Assembly (NCBI RefSeq): GCF_028583425.1
Contig: NC_072807.1
Location: 29,827,001 to 29,891,000 of the forward strand
DNA: 64,000 nucleotides
Reading direction: 5' to 3'
Origin: Eublepharis macularius
Lineage: Eukaryota; Chordata; Lepidosauria; Squamata; Eublepharidae
Of this stretch, positions 11,081-22,962 are shown in pieces (position 1 is the stretch's first letter; every line of letters starts with the position of its first letter). Made by a program: the position numbers and the translations under genes. The notes beneath the pieces are model-generated. The model saw only the letters and a list, made by a program, of their open reading frames with translations, made no database searches and had not been told where the DNA came from.

Positions 11081-12204
11081 TCTGTAATAATTTTTGCTCA
11101 GGGATACATTTTGTCATAAGAGTAACAGGCTGAGCATAATCAGCTGCGCACCCGTAATCCCCACTGCTACAAGCACAAATTGCCTGTGTACTGCGCTAGC
11201 ATCCAATGTCACAATTGCAAGGAATACAGACAAACATTTGTAGCTCTTTGGTCCTCCAAAAAGGACCTTGGACCATTGTCTGAAATGGCTGTTCCTCTCT
11301 CCTGTCAAAAGATAACGTTTAATTACTGCAATGCGGCTTCTGTGAACCAAGGTACCTTGCGTTAAAAAAAAACCACCACCACCACCACCCTGCTTTAAAA
11401 TGGACTTCAACGCTTAGAGTCTGTATCCTTGAGGACTAGGCTCCCAAATCAGGTCAGGTGATTATCTTCAGAACTTGCAAACAAAGCTTGTCACAACATC
11501 TGCCCTTGTGAGCAAAAGAGAAGTTTGCTCTTAGAACTACAAATAAATGTACGTAACCCTGTTTAAAGCTCTCACAAAATGTTCTGCCGCTAAGAGGATT
11601 GCTCTACTTAATGTGTGAGATGAAAATACTTATTTTTGAAGGTCAGGAGGAACACTTCACAGAGAGACCTGTAGAAAAGACAAAAATTAGTTTTTTAAGA
11701 GAAAGAGTCTGCCTCCCCCAATTTTTTTTTGTTCTGTGCCTCGGTTTTAACTTGGCATTCTTTACAAGGTTGCATAAGCAAAGCTTTATTTCTACCTTGG
11801 CTCCATAAAACAGAGAGAGAGAGAGACATGGTGGTGGTTGGGGAACAATAACAAAAATCCCATCAAGCAAATGAGGTTTCATTTTGCTAGAACGAAGCCA
11901 TGCCACCGATACATTGTGAGATCTTGGCAGTCCCCACTCTGGGAAGTGTCACACTGGAAGACTCCAGGTGTATCTCGAGGTGTTTGAAGGCCAGTGGAGG
12001 CATGATGCTGGAAGGGCTACCAACAGAATCCTATGTTTTGTGTAAGATAAAAGCAGCGCAGTGTCCTGCTCAACAAAAGGTACAAGCAAGATCCACAAAA
12101 ATCAGTGGGACCCTGAATAACTGGAGTCAATGAGGTTTAGTTACTGATAGGCACCACACCTGTGCTTTTAACAGCAGCTTTGATATGCAGTAACACAAAG
12201 CAAA
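11081..12204. other. No gene; simple repeats
   Basis: It has a (CCA)n stretch near 11372 and a (GA)n stretch near 11813. No coding signal is seen. Confidence 0.55.
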
Positions 12205-12410
12205 CAATTTTAGCCTATTTTTATCCCTCCCTTCTTTCAAGAAACTCAGGACAGCATTTATTGTTTCCCCTTCTGTTTTATGTTCACAATAGCCCCTTTA
12301 AAAAGGTTAGGCTGGGAAAGAGAGACTGGCCCAAGTTCAACCACCAATTGGGATGTCTTTAAAACCCTTAGTTCACCACTCTAACCACAGTGAAGCGCTG
12401 GCTCCTTTGA
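12205..12410 (-). repeat. SINE (family B), diverged
   Basis: The minus strand shows the same order of tRNA-like head, AGTTTGGGCCAGTC-type middle and a TTTTAAAGGGGCTATTGTGA part. It is recognisable but old. Confidence 0.5.
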
Positions 12411-12514
12411 ATCTCTTCCTTTCACTTCTGATCTACACTAGGGATATTTCACATGCTAAATCCCTGTGCTTTTGCACCTGTAAATTTATGGCCAGAGCAT
12501 TCTATTTCTCCTTT

Positions 12515-12592
12515 ATTTCTTTACTTCATTTATGCCCCGCTTTCTCCCCAATGGGGGCTCAAAATGACTTACAATATTCTCTCCTTCTCTGT
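12515..12592 (-). repeat. SINE (family B) 3' fragment
   Basis: The minus strand reads CATTTTGAGCCCCCATTGGG then GAAAGCGGGGCATAAATGAA, the typical 3' end of the family. Confidence 0.6.
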
Positions 12593-13035
12593 TTTTTAAA
12601 AGAAATTTTATTTTAAAAGAAAAGATGAAGGAAGTGCATAATAAAAGGTAGAATGAACAGTACGCTAGAGATTAAGTTGAGACTTATTCAATCTTATATA
12701 AACAATACTTTTGAAATTAGTTTAAAAGTTGTACAGCACTGCATTTGAAATTACGTTGAACTAATAAAGAATACATTCAAAATTTGCCATAACTAAACAG
12801 AGTTATGTAACAGCTCTCCTTCCCTCTTCTTGGTTCATTTTACTTATACAAACTATGAAATCTACTTCTCCCCCCCCCTTTATTCCATGTATTTTATCTT
12901 CTTATGTTTATACTAAAATACCTTAATTAATATTAATTTCTACCTAAGTAGTCAAAGAAATCTTTCCATTTTTCTCAAAATTCGGCTATTGGTCTATTAT
13001 GTAGGTAAGTAGTTACTTTAGCCATTGATACATAT

Positions 13036-13325
13036 TCATAAAGGTAAAGGTAGTCCCCTGAGCAAGCACCGTGGGGGGACGTCGCATCATAACGTTTTCT
13101 TGGCAGACTTTTGTTACAGGGTGGTTTGCCATTGCCTTCCCCAGTCATCTACACTTTACCCCCATGAACCTGGGTACTCATTTTACCGACCTCGGAAGGA
13201 TGGAAGGCTGAGTAACCTTGAGTGGGCTACCTGAACCTGGATTCCGCCAGGATCAAACTCAGGTCGTGTGAGCAGAGCTTGGGCTGCAGTACTGCAACTT
13301 ACCGCTCTGCACCATGGGGCTCTTA
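13036..13325 (-). repeat. tRNA-like SINE (family E), full length
   Basis: On the minus strand it starts GAGCCCCATGGTGCAGAGCG and has CTGAGTTTGATCCTGGCGGA as a B-box-like segment. It continues with a conserved body seen on the + strand as GTGGTTTGCCATTGCCTTCC and GACCTCGGAAGGATGGAAGG, and ends in AAAGGTAAAGGTAG. I recognise this as a widespread squamate repeat. Confidence 0.75.
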
Positions 13326-14638
13326 TTCATAAATCTTATCTCTCCACTCGAACACATCAAGACAAATATCTGTTTTCCATTTTGCTGCATATAATACTCT
13401 TGCTGCTGTCACCATGTAACAAAAAATTATTCTCTCTTTCTCCATTTCATTCTCACAACCATCACTTCTCTTTTTTTAAAGGTACTAGTACTTATATATA
13501 AGGTTGCTCCAATTTCCAGCATTACCACCCCATAGATCCCCAGAAGGCTGTTTCTGAGGGTCCAATTTCTCTTTCTCTGGCTGAGTGAGGTGGGCCAGCA
13601 CATGGGGATCAGGACTTGGGAGAGCCCCAGAAAAAGATGCCAGAGTACCAGTGAGTGCTGTCACACACACACACCCACCCAAAAAAGGCCTACTCAAAGC
13701 ACTCCTGTGGGGTTGCTTAGGCTGAGAGTGTGTGGTTCAAGGTTATCCATGGCAGAGTGGGATCTGAACCTTTCCACCTGGGAAGGCAGTTTACAGGCTG
13801 GCCTTATTTGTTCCAAAGCGGCGTTAGTCCAGCCTCCCCAAATTCTAGAAACTTGCTTCGGCCAACCAACATAAAACTTAAAACTTCTCCACAAACGTTT
13901 TAGCTGCTCTCTCTGGCAAAGTCAAGATGGTTAAAAAAGAAAGGAGACTGGATCCTGCAAGTCCTACCCTGAGGGGCGGGTGTGACACAAACACCAGTAG
14001 CTTGGAATAGCCATCAGCCTTTAACATCCACCATAAAGCACCAGACTGTGTGAAAGCCTAGAGAGACACTGAGGGCAACAGTGAATTTGCAAGAAAGCTG
14101 TCACTTGCCTTTCCAGCATTCAGTGTGGTTAGGTGAAAAAAAGAGCAAAACACGATGAATCATTATATGGGAAACTGCAGTGCGCAATCATGACAGTTCC
14201 TGCAGCTGAGCATCAGTTTCGGAAAAGGCTGGCAGGGAACATTTGTTTCCCTGAATGATCAGCCCTGAAGGGGTCCAGCATCCTGCTGCATATCCAAAAC
14301 CTCAAATCTGCCCCACCATGAGCTTTGGGGCAGAGGTCCTGTAACCAGACCCTCTCAGGGCATCTGAAACACCATCACTGCTCTCTCCACTTTCTCATCT
14401 CGTTTGCAGCATTCACGGCCTATCCTGCTCCCTGACAGGCTGCTGTTTCAACACAGCCCCCCCCCCCCATTTAACTTGGTCTTCTTTATCATTCTGGCAA
14501 CAGCACGACATCACACCTCGCTAATTATATCTGGCTATATAATGATGTCACTGAGGGGAAAGGAAGCCAATTCAGAACGAGGGCAGTGTAATGCTTGAGG
14601 CATTACCCTAACTCCAAACACGCCAACACTTTTTTGTT

Positions 14639-14748
14639 CTGAAGAGCAGAGCTTTGACTCTCAAAAGCTTATACCCTGGAAATCTAATTGATCTTTATGG
14701 TGCTACCTCTTCTACAGCAGACCAACACAGCTACCCACCTGAAACTAT
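14639..14748 (+). mobile_element. PLE 3' UTR and tail fragment
   Basis: GAGCAGAGCTTTGACTCTCA, AAGCTTATACCCTGG and CAGACCAACACAGCTACCC match the 3'UTR and tail layout of the other PLE ends. No coding part is present. Confidence 0.6.
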
Positions 14749-16489
14749 GCTCTTTTGAGTTTACTCAGAACTGCTGAAAAGCCGGTTTCCTTGGGGTGGG
14801 TAAATATCCCGTCCCCACTCTATTTTGGCTCAGGCCCTGTTCTCCCATGCAGAATGAGATAGCTGGACTGACCCAAATAAACTTTTTTTTAACAGTCTCT
14901 GTTGCTTTTAACAGCAGCATAGCCTGGTACAAGGAACAAGAATACATACAGAAAGAAACTGGCAGAGGAAAAGCTTGTTTCTGCATGCCGTATTGCTGTT
15001 TCTTGACTTCATCATTCAACTGTTCTCAATACTCTGCATAACAAACAAACAAAAAGGAAACTAGTAAATCCCTCTTTGCACAACAAGATCATACTGTGGG
15101 GAAGGTTAGCCTAGAACCTTTCTCCCTGGCACGTGGGCAAAGAATTTATGTTAGTGGGCAGGGGAAGTGGTTGGGGGAGAGTGGCATTTAGTGGCTTGAG
15201 CACCTATCTACAGCCTGGACTGATACCCACAAAGACGCTCTCATGTTGAATAAGCTGTTTGAGCTTATATGAATTCATCCATCTATATGAATTATATGAA
15301 TTCATCCTTGGTGCATGTCTTATAGGGAGTCATGCTGCTTTGAAAGCTATCAGCATCTTTCAAAAGCAATATACAGTATTATAAAGAAAAGGAAATGAAT
15401 GAGAATTCCCTTGTCATAAGAGTAACCTTTGCTTTATAGATACCATCTGATGTATCTGCAATCCCAGGTTTTGGGCTTCATCTCATTCTGTGCTGTTAAA
15501 AGCTGTCAGTAAAATGATATTTTCTTCCTTTGCCTGCCTACCTTGAGAAAGAGAATGAAAAATTTCCATTCCCTGCACACTGTCATATCTCATTACAGGT
15601 TCTTAATTTAAATCACCCTGCATGATGAGGGATTTCTCAGACACTATCACTGATATACAACTTGGTCTTTGTTTATATGGCAGAGATAAAACTGTTTGAG
15701 AGCCCAGTGTAGACTTTGACCTGAAATGATTCCTAGAATTATTTTACACTCAACGAAGTCATAACTAGAGGCTAGTATTTAGATTTAAATGGACCAGGGC
15801 GAGGAAGGAGGGGGAATTATCATTTCAATATTGCTAAGGAAAATTACCTTTACTTTTGAGGAAACCAAAGCTCTTTTTATTCATTAAGGAAAGTTTCATT
15901 CCACTTCTCCAGGGAACCTTCCTGAGGCAGCTTACAACACAAAATTAATCACGGCCTGTGTGCTAGCAGTGGGCCGTGACCCAACCAAATTTAAGTACTT
16001 TTAAGGATTGATCTGTTAATTCAGAAAACCAACTGATAAGCTTTGTTAGGAATGTACCACTTCAGACTGCTAACCTGTATACTAAAAAGTTTCCCACAGA
16101 ACATTTACAGATAAAGCAGAAAGATTCCAGCCCGGCCTTCTCCCTGATGGAATAATTCTGTGTGTGGTGATGGTGATTTAAATCGTAAATGAGTTCGACG
16201 ATTGTAAATGTTCGACAGGCTGACAATAAATTCCCTACTTTCCACAGTTGTTGGCAAGCCATCATATTTATCTGTCAAGATAAGGATTTCTTCAGGGCCA
16301 CTGGCCACCCAGGGAATTGAGCCAAACTGGATCTGACATGAGAGAGTTCCATTGTTTGGATCTCCCTTTCTTGCTCCTTCCCTCGTTCCTCAGCTTCAAA
16401 GCAGCTGCATGAGGCTAATTTGTTTTTTAAAGAATCCCACAAAAGATCCTCAATATGGAACTCCTATCCAGTTTGGAAATGTGGACACG

Positions 16490-16830
16490 GGTTAGGGTTG
16501 CCCGCTTCTGGCAGGGGGTTCCCCACCAGCACTTGCCACCCACCTGCCGCTGCTCAATGGAAGGTGGGAATTGGAGGGGAATGGCATTGCATAATGCCCT
16601 TGTTGGCTGAAAAATTGAAATGACATCATCATGTCACATGATGCTCTGGGAATTCTCCTGATTTCTGTGGTAAAAACCATAGCGATCAGAGGAATTCCTA
16701 AAGCATTATGCAATGCAGTGATGTTACTTCCAGTTTCTTGGCCGGAAATGACATTGCAGCACAACACTATTCCGTCATGCCTCTGTCCCCCTCAATTCCT
16801 CCACCAGCTGCCCGCCACAGTCTGATATTC
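16490..16830. mobile_element. Decayed palindromic DNA element
   Basis: The centre near 16675 is an imperfect hairpin: GGGAATTCTCCTGATTTCTG against GATCAGAGGAATTCC. The left side starts near TTAGGGTTGCCCGC, as in the TAGGGTTGCC family. Pairs such as CATTGCATAATGCCC (left) and GCATTATGCAATG (right) extend the symmetry. The ends are not sharp, so limits are approximate. Confidence 0.45.
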
Positions 16831-17649
16831 TCAGCATGGCCTCCTTTTCCTCCTGTCCAACAACCCTCTAGTTACAGACTGGATCTCCTTCAAGATAACA
16901 TAATGACTAAAACCACCATAGCTACAGCAGCAGTGTTTGGCTGCAGTATTTGTTCCTAGTTGTGCATGTGTATGTCCTATTGAATGAGCAACATTTGGGC
17001 AGAATCTTTAGTGTGAGAAGAAGTACTTCCTTCTAAAGAAATTTGAGTAGGATGTGGTTACAAGCCTTCAAGATCTTAAGTGTTTCTGATCTGGGCAGAA
17101 GATAAAGTCCTCATTAAGTTTTTGGTTTGTGTTGTGTGAGCTCATGGTGCTGAGACCCAATGGGACAACCCCATAAAAACCTGGGAAGTAGCTTCCTGGG
17201 TCAGACCAAAGAACTCTCTTCAATGTCATGTTTGTGTCATGTTTGTAGTTAACTGAATTTTTGGTGCTGACTTTTAGATGCAGAACTAGATCTGATTGAT
17301 GCAGAGATCAACAGTTTGCCAGAGTATGTGGGGGAGGAGGGGATATGGCATGTTTGAATGCCTTCCTGGGTGCACAAAAAAGCCTTCCTGTACACAGACA
17401 TGCAGCAAATGTATTTATATGTTTACCTCCCACCTTATTTCCTCAGACTAAAAGCAGCTAACAAAGCAAAAAAGCTAAATGGATACAGAAATGTCATAAG
17501 CTAGAAACAAATACATCAGACTAGTATGTTAGAACTGCCTGCTAGTTTTCCAGCAGCAGGGAGATTTTGGCGTGAGGAATTGTCCAAGCATGTGATCCTC
17601 CTCATGCAACCGGAAGTGGCACATGAATTATGGACTGTGTGATTCATCT

Positions 17650-18500
17650 GAATGTACAGACAAGGGACCCACAAGGAATTGCAGGGATTATTTAATTTTC
17701 CCCTATACCCCCTTCTTCACAGCGTTTCCTCTTTCTCTCCTCCTGGCAGCCTCCATAGGCTCTCCCCTTTCCCTGCTTCCTTCTCTCCTTTGACTCACCA
17801 ACTAACTTTTCTTTATATCTGCACTACCCCATTCTTCAGTTTTATCTATTATTTACTTACTTAATTTATACCCTGCCTTTCTCACTGATGGAGACCCAAA
17901 GCAGCTTACGTTATTCTGCTGTCCTCCATGTTATTCTTACAACAACCCTGTGAGGTAGGTTAGGCTGTGAGAGAGCGTAACTGCCCAATATCAGCCAGCA
18001 AACTTCCATGGCAGAATATGCATTTGAACGTGGGTCTCTCAGATCCTAGTCTGACTATACCACATTGGCTCTCAGCTTTTTCTCCAACCCTCCCCATGAC
18101 AGCCTCTCTCTGGGAAAAGTCTGGCCAAGTTGCAAAAGTTGTATGGTACTAGCAAGTCACTCAGTTGAGTTGTTTGGTAGCCACTGCTGGTCCTGGCCAA
18201 GTCATGCAAGTTGTATATAGGCTGCCACTGAGCCCAGACAAGTTGTGTGGCATCAAGTAGTAGCCACCACGGCATCTGAATGAGTTGTGCAAATTGCATG
18301 GTAGCAAGTTGCCTGATGCCACAGGGCCTGGCCTGATGAGTTCTCCTTCCAAGGCAGGAGGGAGGGGAGCAGAGGTGCACTTGGAGGCTAAAATAGACTT
18401 GGAAAAGGCTCTTCCTTTCCCCTTTACTGACAGAAACCATGTTTTAAAGACTGACAATATTGTTGTGGTTGCCTAGCAACCCCACAGTGGCCTCCAAGAT
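17650..18500. repeat. Composite repeat, copy 1, with internal degenerate VNTR
   Basis: The order is a pyrimidine-rich part (CTCCTGGCAGCCTCCATAGG, near 17740), an antisense family B SINE (17862-18072), then about five degenerate repeats of about 42 bp built on CAAGTTG (18118-18325). It ends with GACAGAAACC and GGTTGCCTAGCAACC (18468-18482). The same order is seen at 52930-53677. The class is unknown; ORFs within it are not convincing. Confidence 0.55.
17862..18072 (-). repeat. SINE (family B) inside a larger composite repeat
   Basis: TACCCTGCCTTTCTCACTGA and CAACAACCCTGTGAGGTAGG identify the family in reverse orientation. The head ends near GGCTCTC. The equivalent SINE occurs at the same place in the second composite copy (53248-53440). 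Confidence 0.7.
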
Positions 18501-20814
18501 CACAGAGAGCACACATTTCTTAAAGGTATAGGCACTGGTATTAATTTGGGTGCTTTCCACTCATCCATCCATCTACCTATTTGATTTTTCCGCAAACTTG
18601 GCGCTTTTCTCGGGCCTGTAGTAAGATCTGTCTTGTTTGCTCATGGCTCTAGTCTTTGGATTTAAGCATCCACAGATGGGGCCATGTGGAGAATTAATAT
18701 ATTGACAGACCCACCATGACAAAAGTTGAAGGGAAAACTGATGCCAGGGTAACTTCAGGGTTGGACTTGGCTGGGATCCTGTGGTTCTAAAAGTCTGCAC
18801 TTTCTTTTGTAATGGAAAAGCTCAGCAAAGCTGCATTAGTTCTTCTCTGCTTCCTTGGGACAGAATGTTTGCTTTACCTGCTGCAGCGCAAAGCACTGCA
18901 GCTTATTGTGGCTCCTGGGCACCAGATCAGGGCTTTACTATTCGGCAAAGTGAAGCATGTTGCTTAAGGCAATGAAACTTGCTACCCGAAGCACAAGCGC
19001 CTGGTCTGAGATCTTGACCATTTGGCACCAGCAACTCAATTTCATGTTTTGTTTGGGTAACTAGTAGAGAGTTTATTTCTGTTAACCAGATGCAAAGCCA
19101 GAATTTCCTCCTGGGCTTATGCTGGCTTACGTATCTTGTAACTTCAGTGAGAATGTTTGAAAGCGTAATTGATGCTGAAGTTCTTCTGTAATTAGATCCT
19201 CTGCTCCCTCCAAGAGAATATAATTCTACAGATACCAACAAGCAAATATGCTTACATAATAAAGAGATAGCACCTGGCTTCAGAAGCAGTCTATTTGGTG
19301 GTATGTTTGCATTTGGGATCTTTTTTATTATAGAGACTGAAAGCCCATTTCAGTAGGATTTCAGAGATGCTATCCCCCCCTCCCTTGCCTGCACACAGCA
19401 GGGTTTTCACCCAGGTTCTTCAATAATTGCTTCCTGGCTGAGGTTTTAGCTGTGTAACTCCATATAACAGTCATGAAACTGTGCTCGAATTTGCAACCGT
19501 TGCGTAGAACAATTGTGTTGTGTTTTGTCAACTATATTGACAAACCTCCAAGCAAGTTGGTAAACAAGTACAATTCAATATGCTTACTGCTAGGAGTAAT
19601 AGCTTTCTCAGTATCTCTCTCCAGTCGAATATTGAGGTCAGGCATGGCAGGATAAACTTCTATATACTTGTAAGAATAGCTGAGTGATGGTCCACTCAGC
19701 TCTATCATTAGCTCAAGGCTTCTGTACTTCTTATGAATGAAACACTACAGAATTGTTGTGAGGTAAGATTTGGGAGGGGTGACCACATACGTCAACGTTG
19801 ATCTTTCTGGAATTAGGGCGAGATAAAAAGATAACAAAATTCTGCTTGAATGTGACAATACTTCTGACAATTGAGCGAGCGGAGTTTTAACAGTGAGTTC
19901 AGTTCAGTTGAAGAATGCACCAGCTTTTGTTTTTCTGGCAAACTTCGTAACTTAAATATTTTCATTTGCTTTCTAAGCAGAACTCCATGTTTCATTCTGT
20001 GGTCTTTAAGAAAAGGGATGGGTTTTGTTTTTACAAAACACAGCCTCTGGGACTGCAGTTTGACTCTTTCTTCGAAGTCATTTTCCTACCCTTTTATGCC
20101 TTTGGGAGGAGTGGACAGTAGGTACCCATACGTTTCCCCAGCAAACATTAAACAGTTTGGAGGGGTGACAGTTTTGATAAGAAAATAGCCTGGGGGGGAA
20201 GTTTGATGAATACTTCTTCCTCTCTCGACCACCTATCAAATTTGCAGTTTTAGAAGCTGTTCTGTAAACAAAAACAAAGTGTTAAGGAACCGCACAATGG
20301 TATGTTCAGCCTTTGGTTACTGAATTGTGAGAGATTTGTCTCAAGGGGATAGGATTTAATTGCAGGTATCATACATTGTTTATGATGGATGTTTGAGTCT
20401 CACATACAGAGAGAGAATGCACTTCAATGAGCCAGTTTCTCCGTCATAGGTTACAAAGCTATACATCATTTTATAGGCCCGGCAACTTGTATCTGTTACT
20501 CTTTTGTACAGTGGCCCTGTAAATATCCATTGGTGTCCTGGTGCATGGAATAGCTTTTGCCAAAATTTGTACTGCCACATATGTGCCAAGTCTCTGCTGC
20601 CATGCTTGCCTGTGTTATCACATGGGGCCAAAGCAGGCAAGATGCAGGAGACACAAGTCCAGCTCAGCTATTTTTATTGGTTTTAGCTATAGGCCCTTGC
20701 AAGAGAACACGGGGGTTTCACCCATCTAAATTGCCCTCTCGGAACCTGCTAATAATCCCACCATGATTTCCCTTCCCCCCCCCATGGGGCTACTATCTGC
20801 CAGTGACAGTAATT

Positions 20815-20940
20815 GTCTTACCCTTTCTCCAAGAAGCTCAGGGTGGCATGCATAATTCTTCCTTCACCAGTTTATCCTCATGACAATCCTGCAAGGTAGG
20901 TAAGGCTAGATAAGCAAAGGAACAGAATTATACCACCCCT
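20815..20940 (-). repeat. SINE (family B) fragment
   Basis: CCAAGAAGCTCAGGGTGGCA and ATGACAATCCTGCAAGGTAG in minus orientation match the family. Confidence 0.55.
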
Positions 20941-21833
20941 GCACCCAAAGAGAATCATGGCCAAGGGCTGCTTCCAATTTTTACTTCTAGATGTGTACAA
21001 TTCTACTTTTTCCATAGAGTTGCAGGATGGGGCAGTCAGAGTGAATTCAAGTACAGCAGGAATCTGAAAGATCCCATGGGATAACTCAGGGATCTTCGTT
21101 CAGAGTCAGCCTGTGATGCAGCATGAGGAACCAGAACTGAAAAAATAAATAAATAGGGAAGCATGCACAGTTTTTGCACAAGGCTCTTTGAACTGTAGCT
21201 GCATTGCTCAGATGGGTTCCTATTTTCTAATCTAAAGATGGAGCCCTCACACTGCCTTTATTACTACCCAGCCCTCTCTGAACAAAAATAAAGCACCCAG
21301 TTTTCACAATGCATGTCCCTTCAGAAATGCACCACAGTTTACTTTACAATTTACCACCACTTTCTATCAACCCAATCAGCCATTGGTTTTTTTTTATCAC
21401 CCCCCAGAGCAGTGCCCTGAACATTTGTCCAGGCTGCCCCACAGGTAAGATAGCCCCGCCTATTGTATCTCTGCACAGATTTCTCTTCTCCTCTGCCCTC
21501 CTCCCAGCTCTAAGGCCCTGCACATAATGCACAATGACATTTGAAAGATCCTGGGGGGAATAACTATGAAAGCCAAAAGCACCCAAGCAAGTAATAATGG
21601 CAATTAAAAGCAAACTATCATCCAGGTCTGATGACATTCCTGTGGGCAGTCTTAAAGAAAGGAAAGAAAAATCCCTAACTATCTAGTGTCACTGATTTAA
21701 TTCAACCCAACAAGGACAAAGGATAAACAGTATTATAGCCCTGGATTTCAAGAGACAAGGAGACGCTCGGTGCTGTGGAAATTGCCCAAGTATCAAAGTA
21801 ATGGGCAGTATAATGTTGGGGAAGGATCATAGC

Positions 21834-22027
21834 CAGGGTTACCAAATCTGGGTTGGCAAATTCCTGGCGATTTGGGGGCAGAGTCTGGAGAGGATAGAGT
21901 TTTGGGAAGGGAGTGAGTTCAGCAGGGATGTGATATAGCGTCCATATGCCGAAGCTTTCATTTTCTCCAAGGGAACTGATCTCAGTATTCTTGAGATTAG
22001 TTGTAATACCTGGAGGCTGGTAACCCT
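21834..22027. mobile_element. TIR element of the TAGGGTTGCCA family
   Basis: It is inverse-oriented relative to 27333-27546: AGGGTTACCAAATCTGGG at the left, TTTCATTTTCTCCAAGGG inside, and CTGGAGGCTGGTAACCC at the right. Confidence 0.65.
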
Positions 22028-22962
22028 TAGCATCAACCAAAAGTGGAAATTGTAGTTAATTCTAACGAAGTTGGCTTTTGTCCACACCAGATTAGTGCAA
22101 CTGAGACTGTCTTTACACTCTCACCCTATTTAAAATGACCCTGGGAACTCAAACCAAACTCTCTTGGTAGTGTCGCAGTGCTAGTGTATGACTCGAGTTG
22201 GATTCAACCATACCAAAGGCCACTGTCCCCCCAAAAGGGGTTTACCTCTGAACAAATGGGCTTTGAGTCTCCATAAGCTGATAACCCAAATAGGTGCCCA
22301 CATAGGTCCGATTCATGAAAACAATGGTGGTGGTGAAAAGTATTGTGTCTGAGACTGTTAGCTCAGTGATTTGGGGAGGTCTCTGGTTCAGACTGTACCT
22401 CTGGCTTTTTCCTCTAGCAAGCTTCCACGCCGAGATCAAAAGTAAAGGACATGGTGCCAGTACCGTCAATATTTGCATAGAAGGAGGAATCTTCTCATCT
22501 CTGGTGGGTCTTACTGCATTGTTTTCAGGAACATGCTTTATAGCAGTTTTACTGCCCTGTGCATCAGCAGTATGCATGCTGCTTTCAGGGCTAGCCCAAG
22601 GCTGCTTTTAAAGGATATAGGAAGAGCCAGGCCTAAAAGACAACCAGGAACAAGATGGGTTTGCTGTTGTTGTTATTTGATGCCACGGGTCGTGTTTTGA
22701 TCATCGATCTTCCAGATTATTTTTGGTAAATAATTATCCCCTTGTTATGCACAGAGGGGTCTCACGTTGTGTCTGCAGTCTCCATAGCACAACAGTCTTG
22801 CTGTGAGGATCCTTATTGTATTGATACTTCCTCCTCTATGCAACAATTAAAGACTGTTTAAATAATATTATTAAATAATTACAGAAGTCCTGTCCCACCC
22901 TTTACATCTGATCAATCTCCGATGTCTTTAAAGCGGCTGTTTAGAAAATCCAATTCTGAATG

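Larger units (their letters stand above)
13326..17649. other. No gene beyond the mobile-element pieces listed
   Basis: It holds a (CA)n run near 13662, a C run near 14459, the PLE tail at 14639 and the palindromic element at 16490. ORFs up to 94 codons look like chance. Confidence 0.5.
18501..22950. other. No gene beyond the repeats listed
   Basis: Frames up to about 110 codons exist on both strands, but none shows a family motif. Two repeats are listed separately (20815, 21834). Confidence 0.5.
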
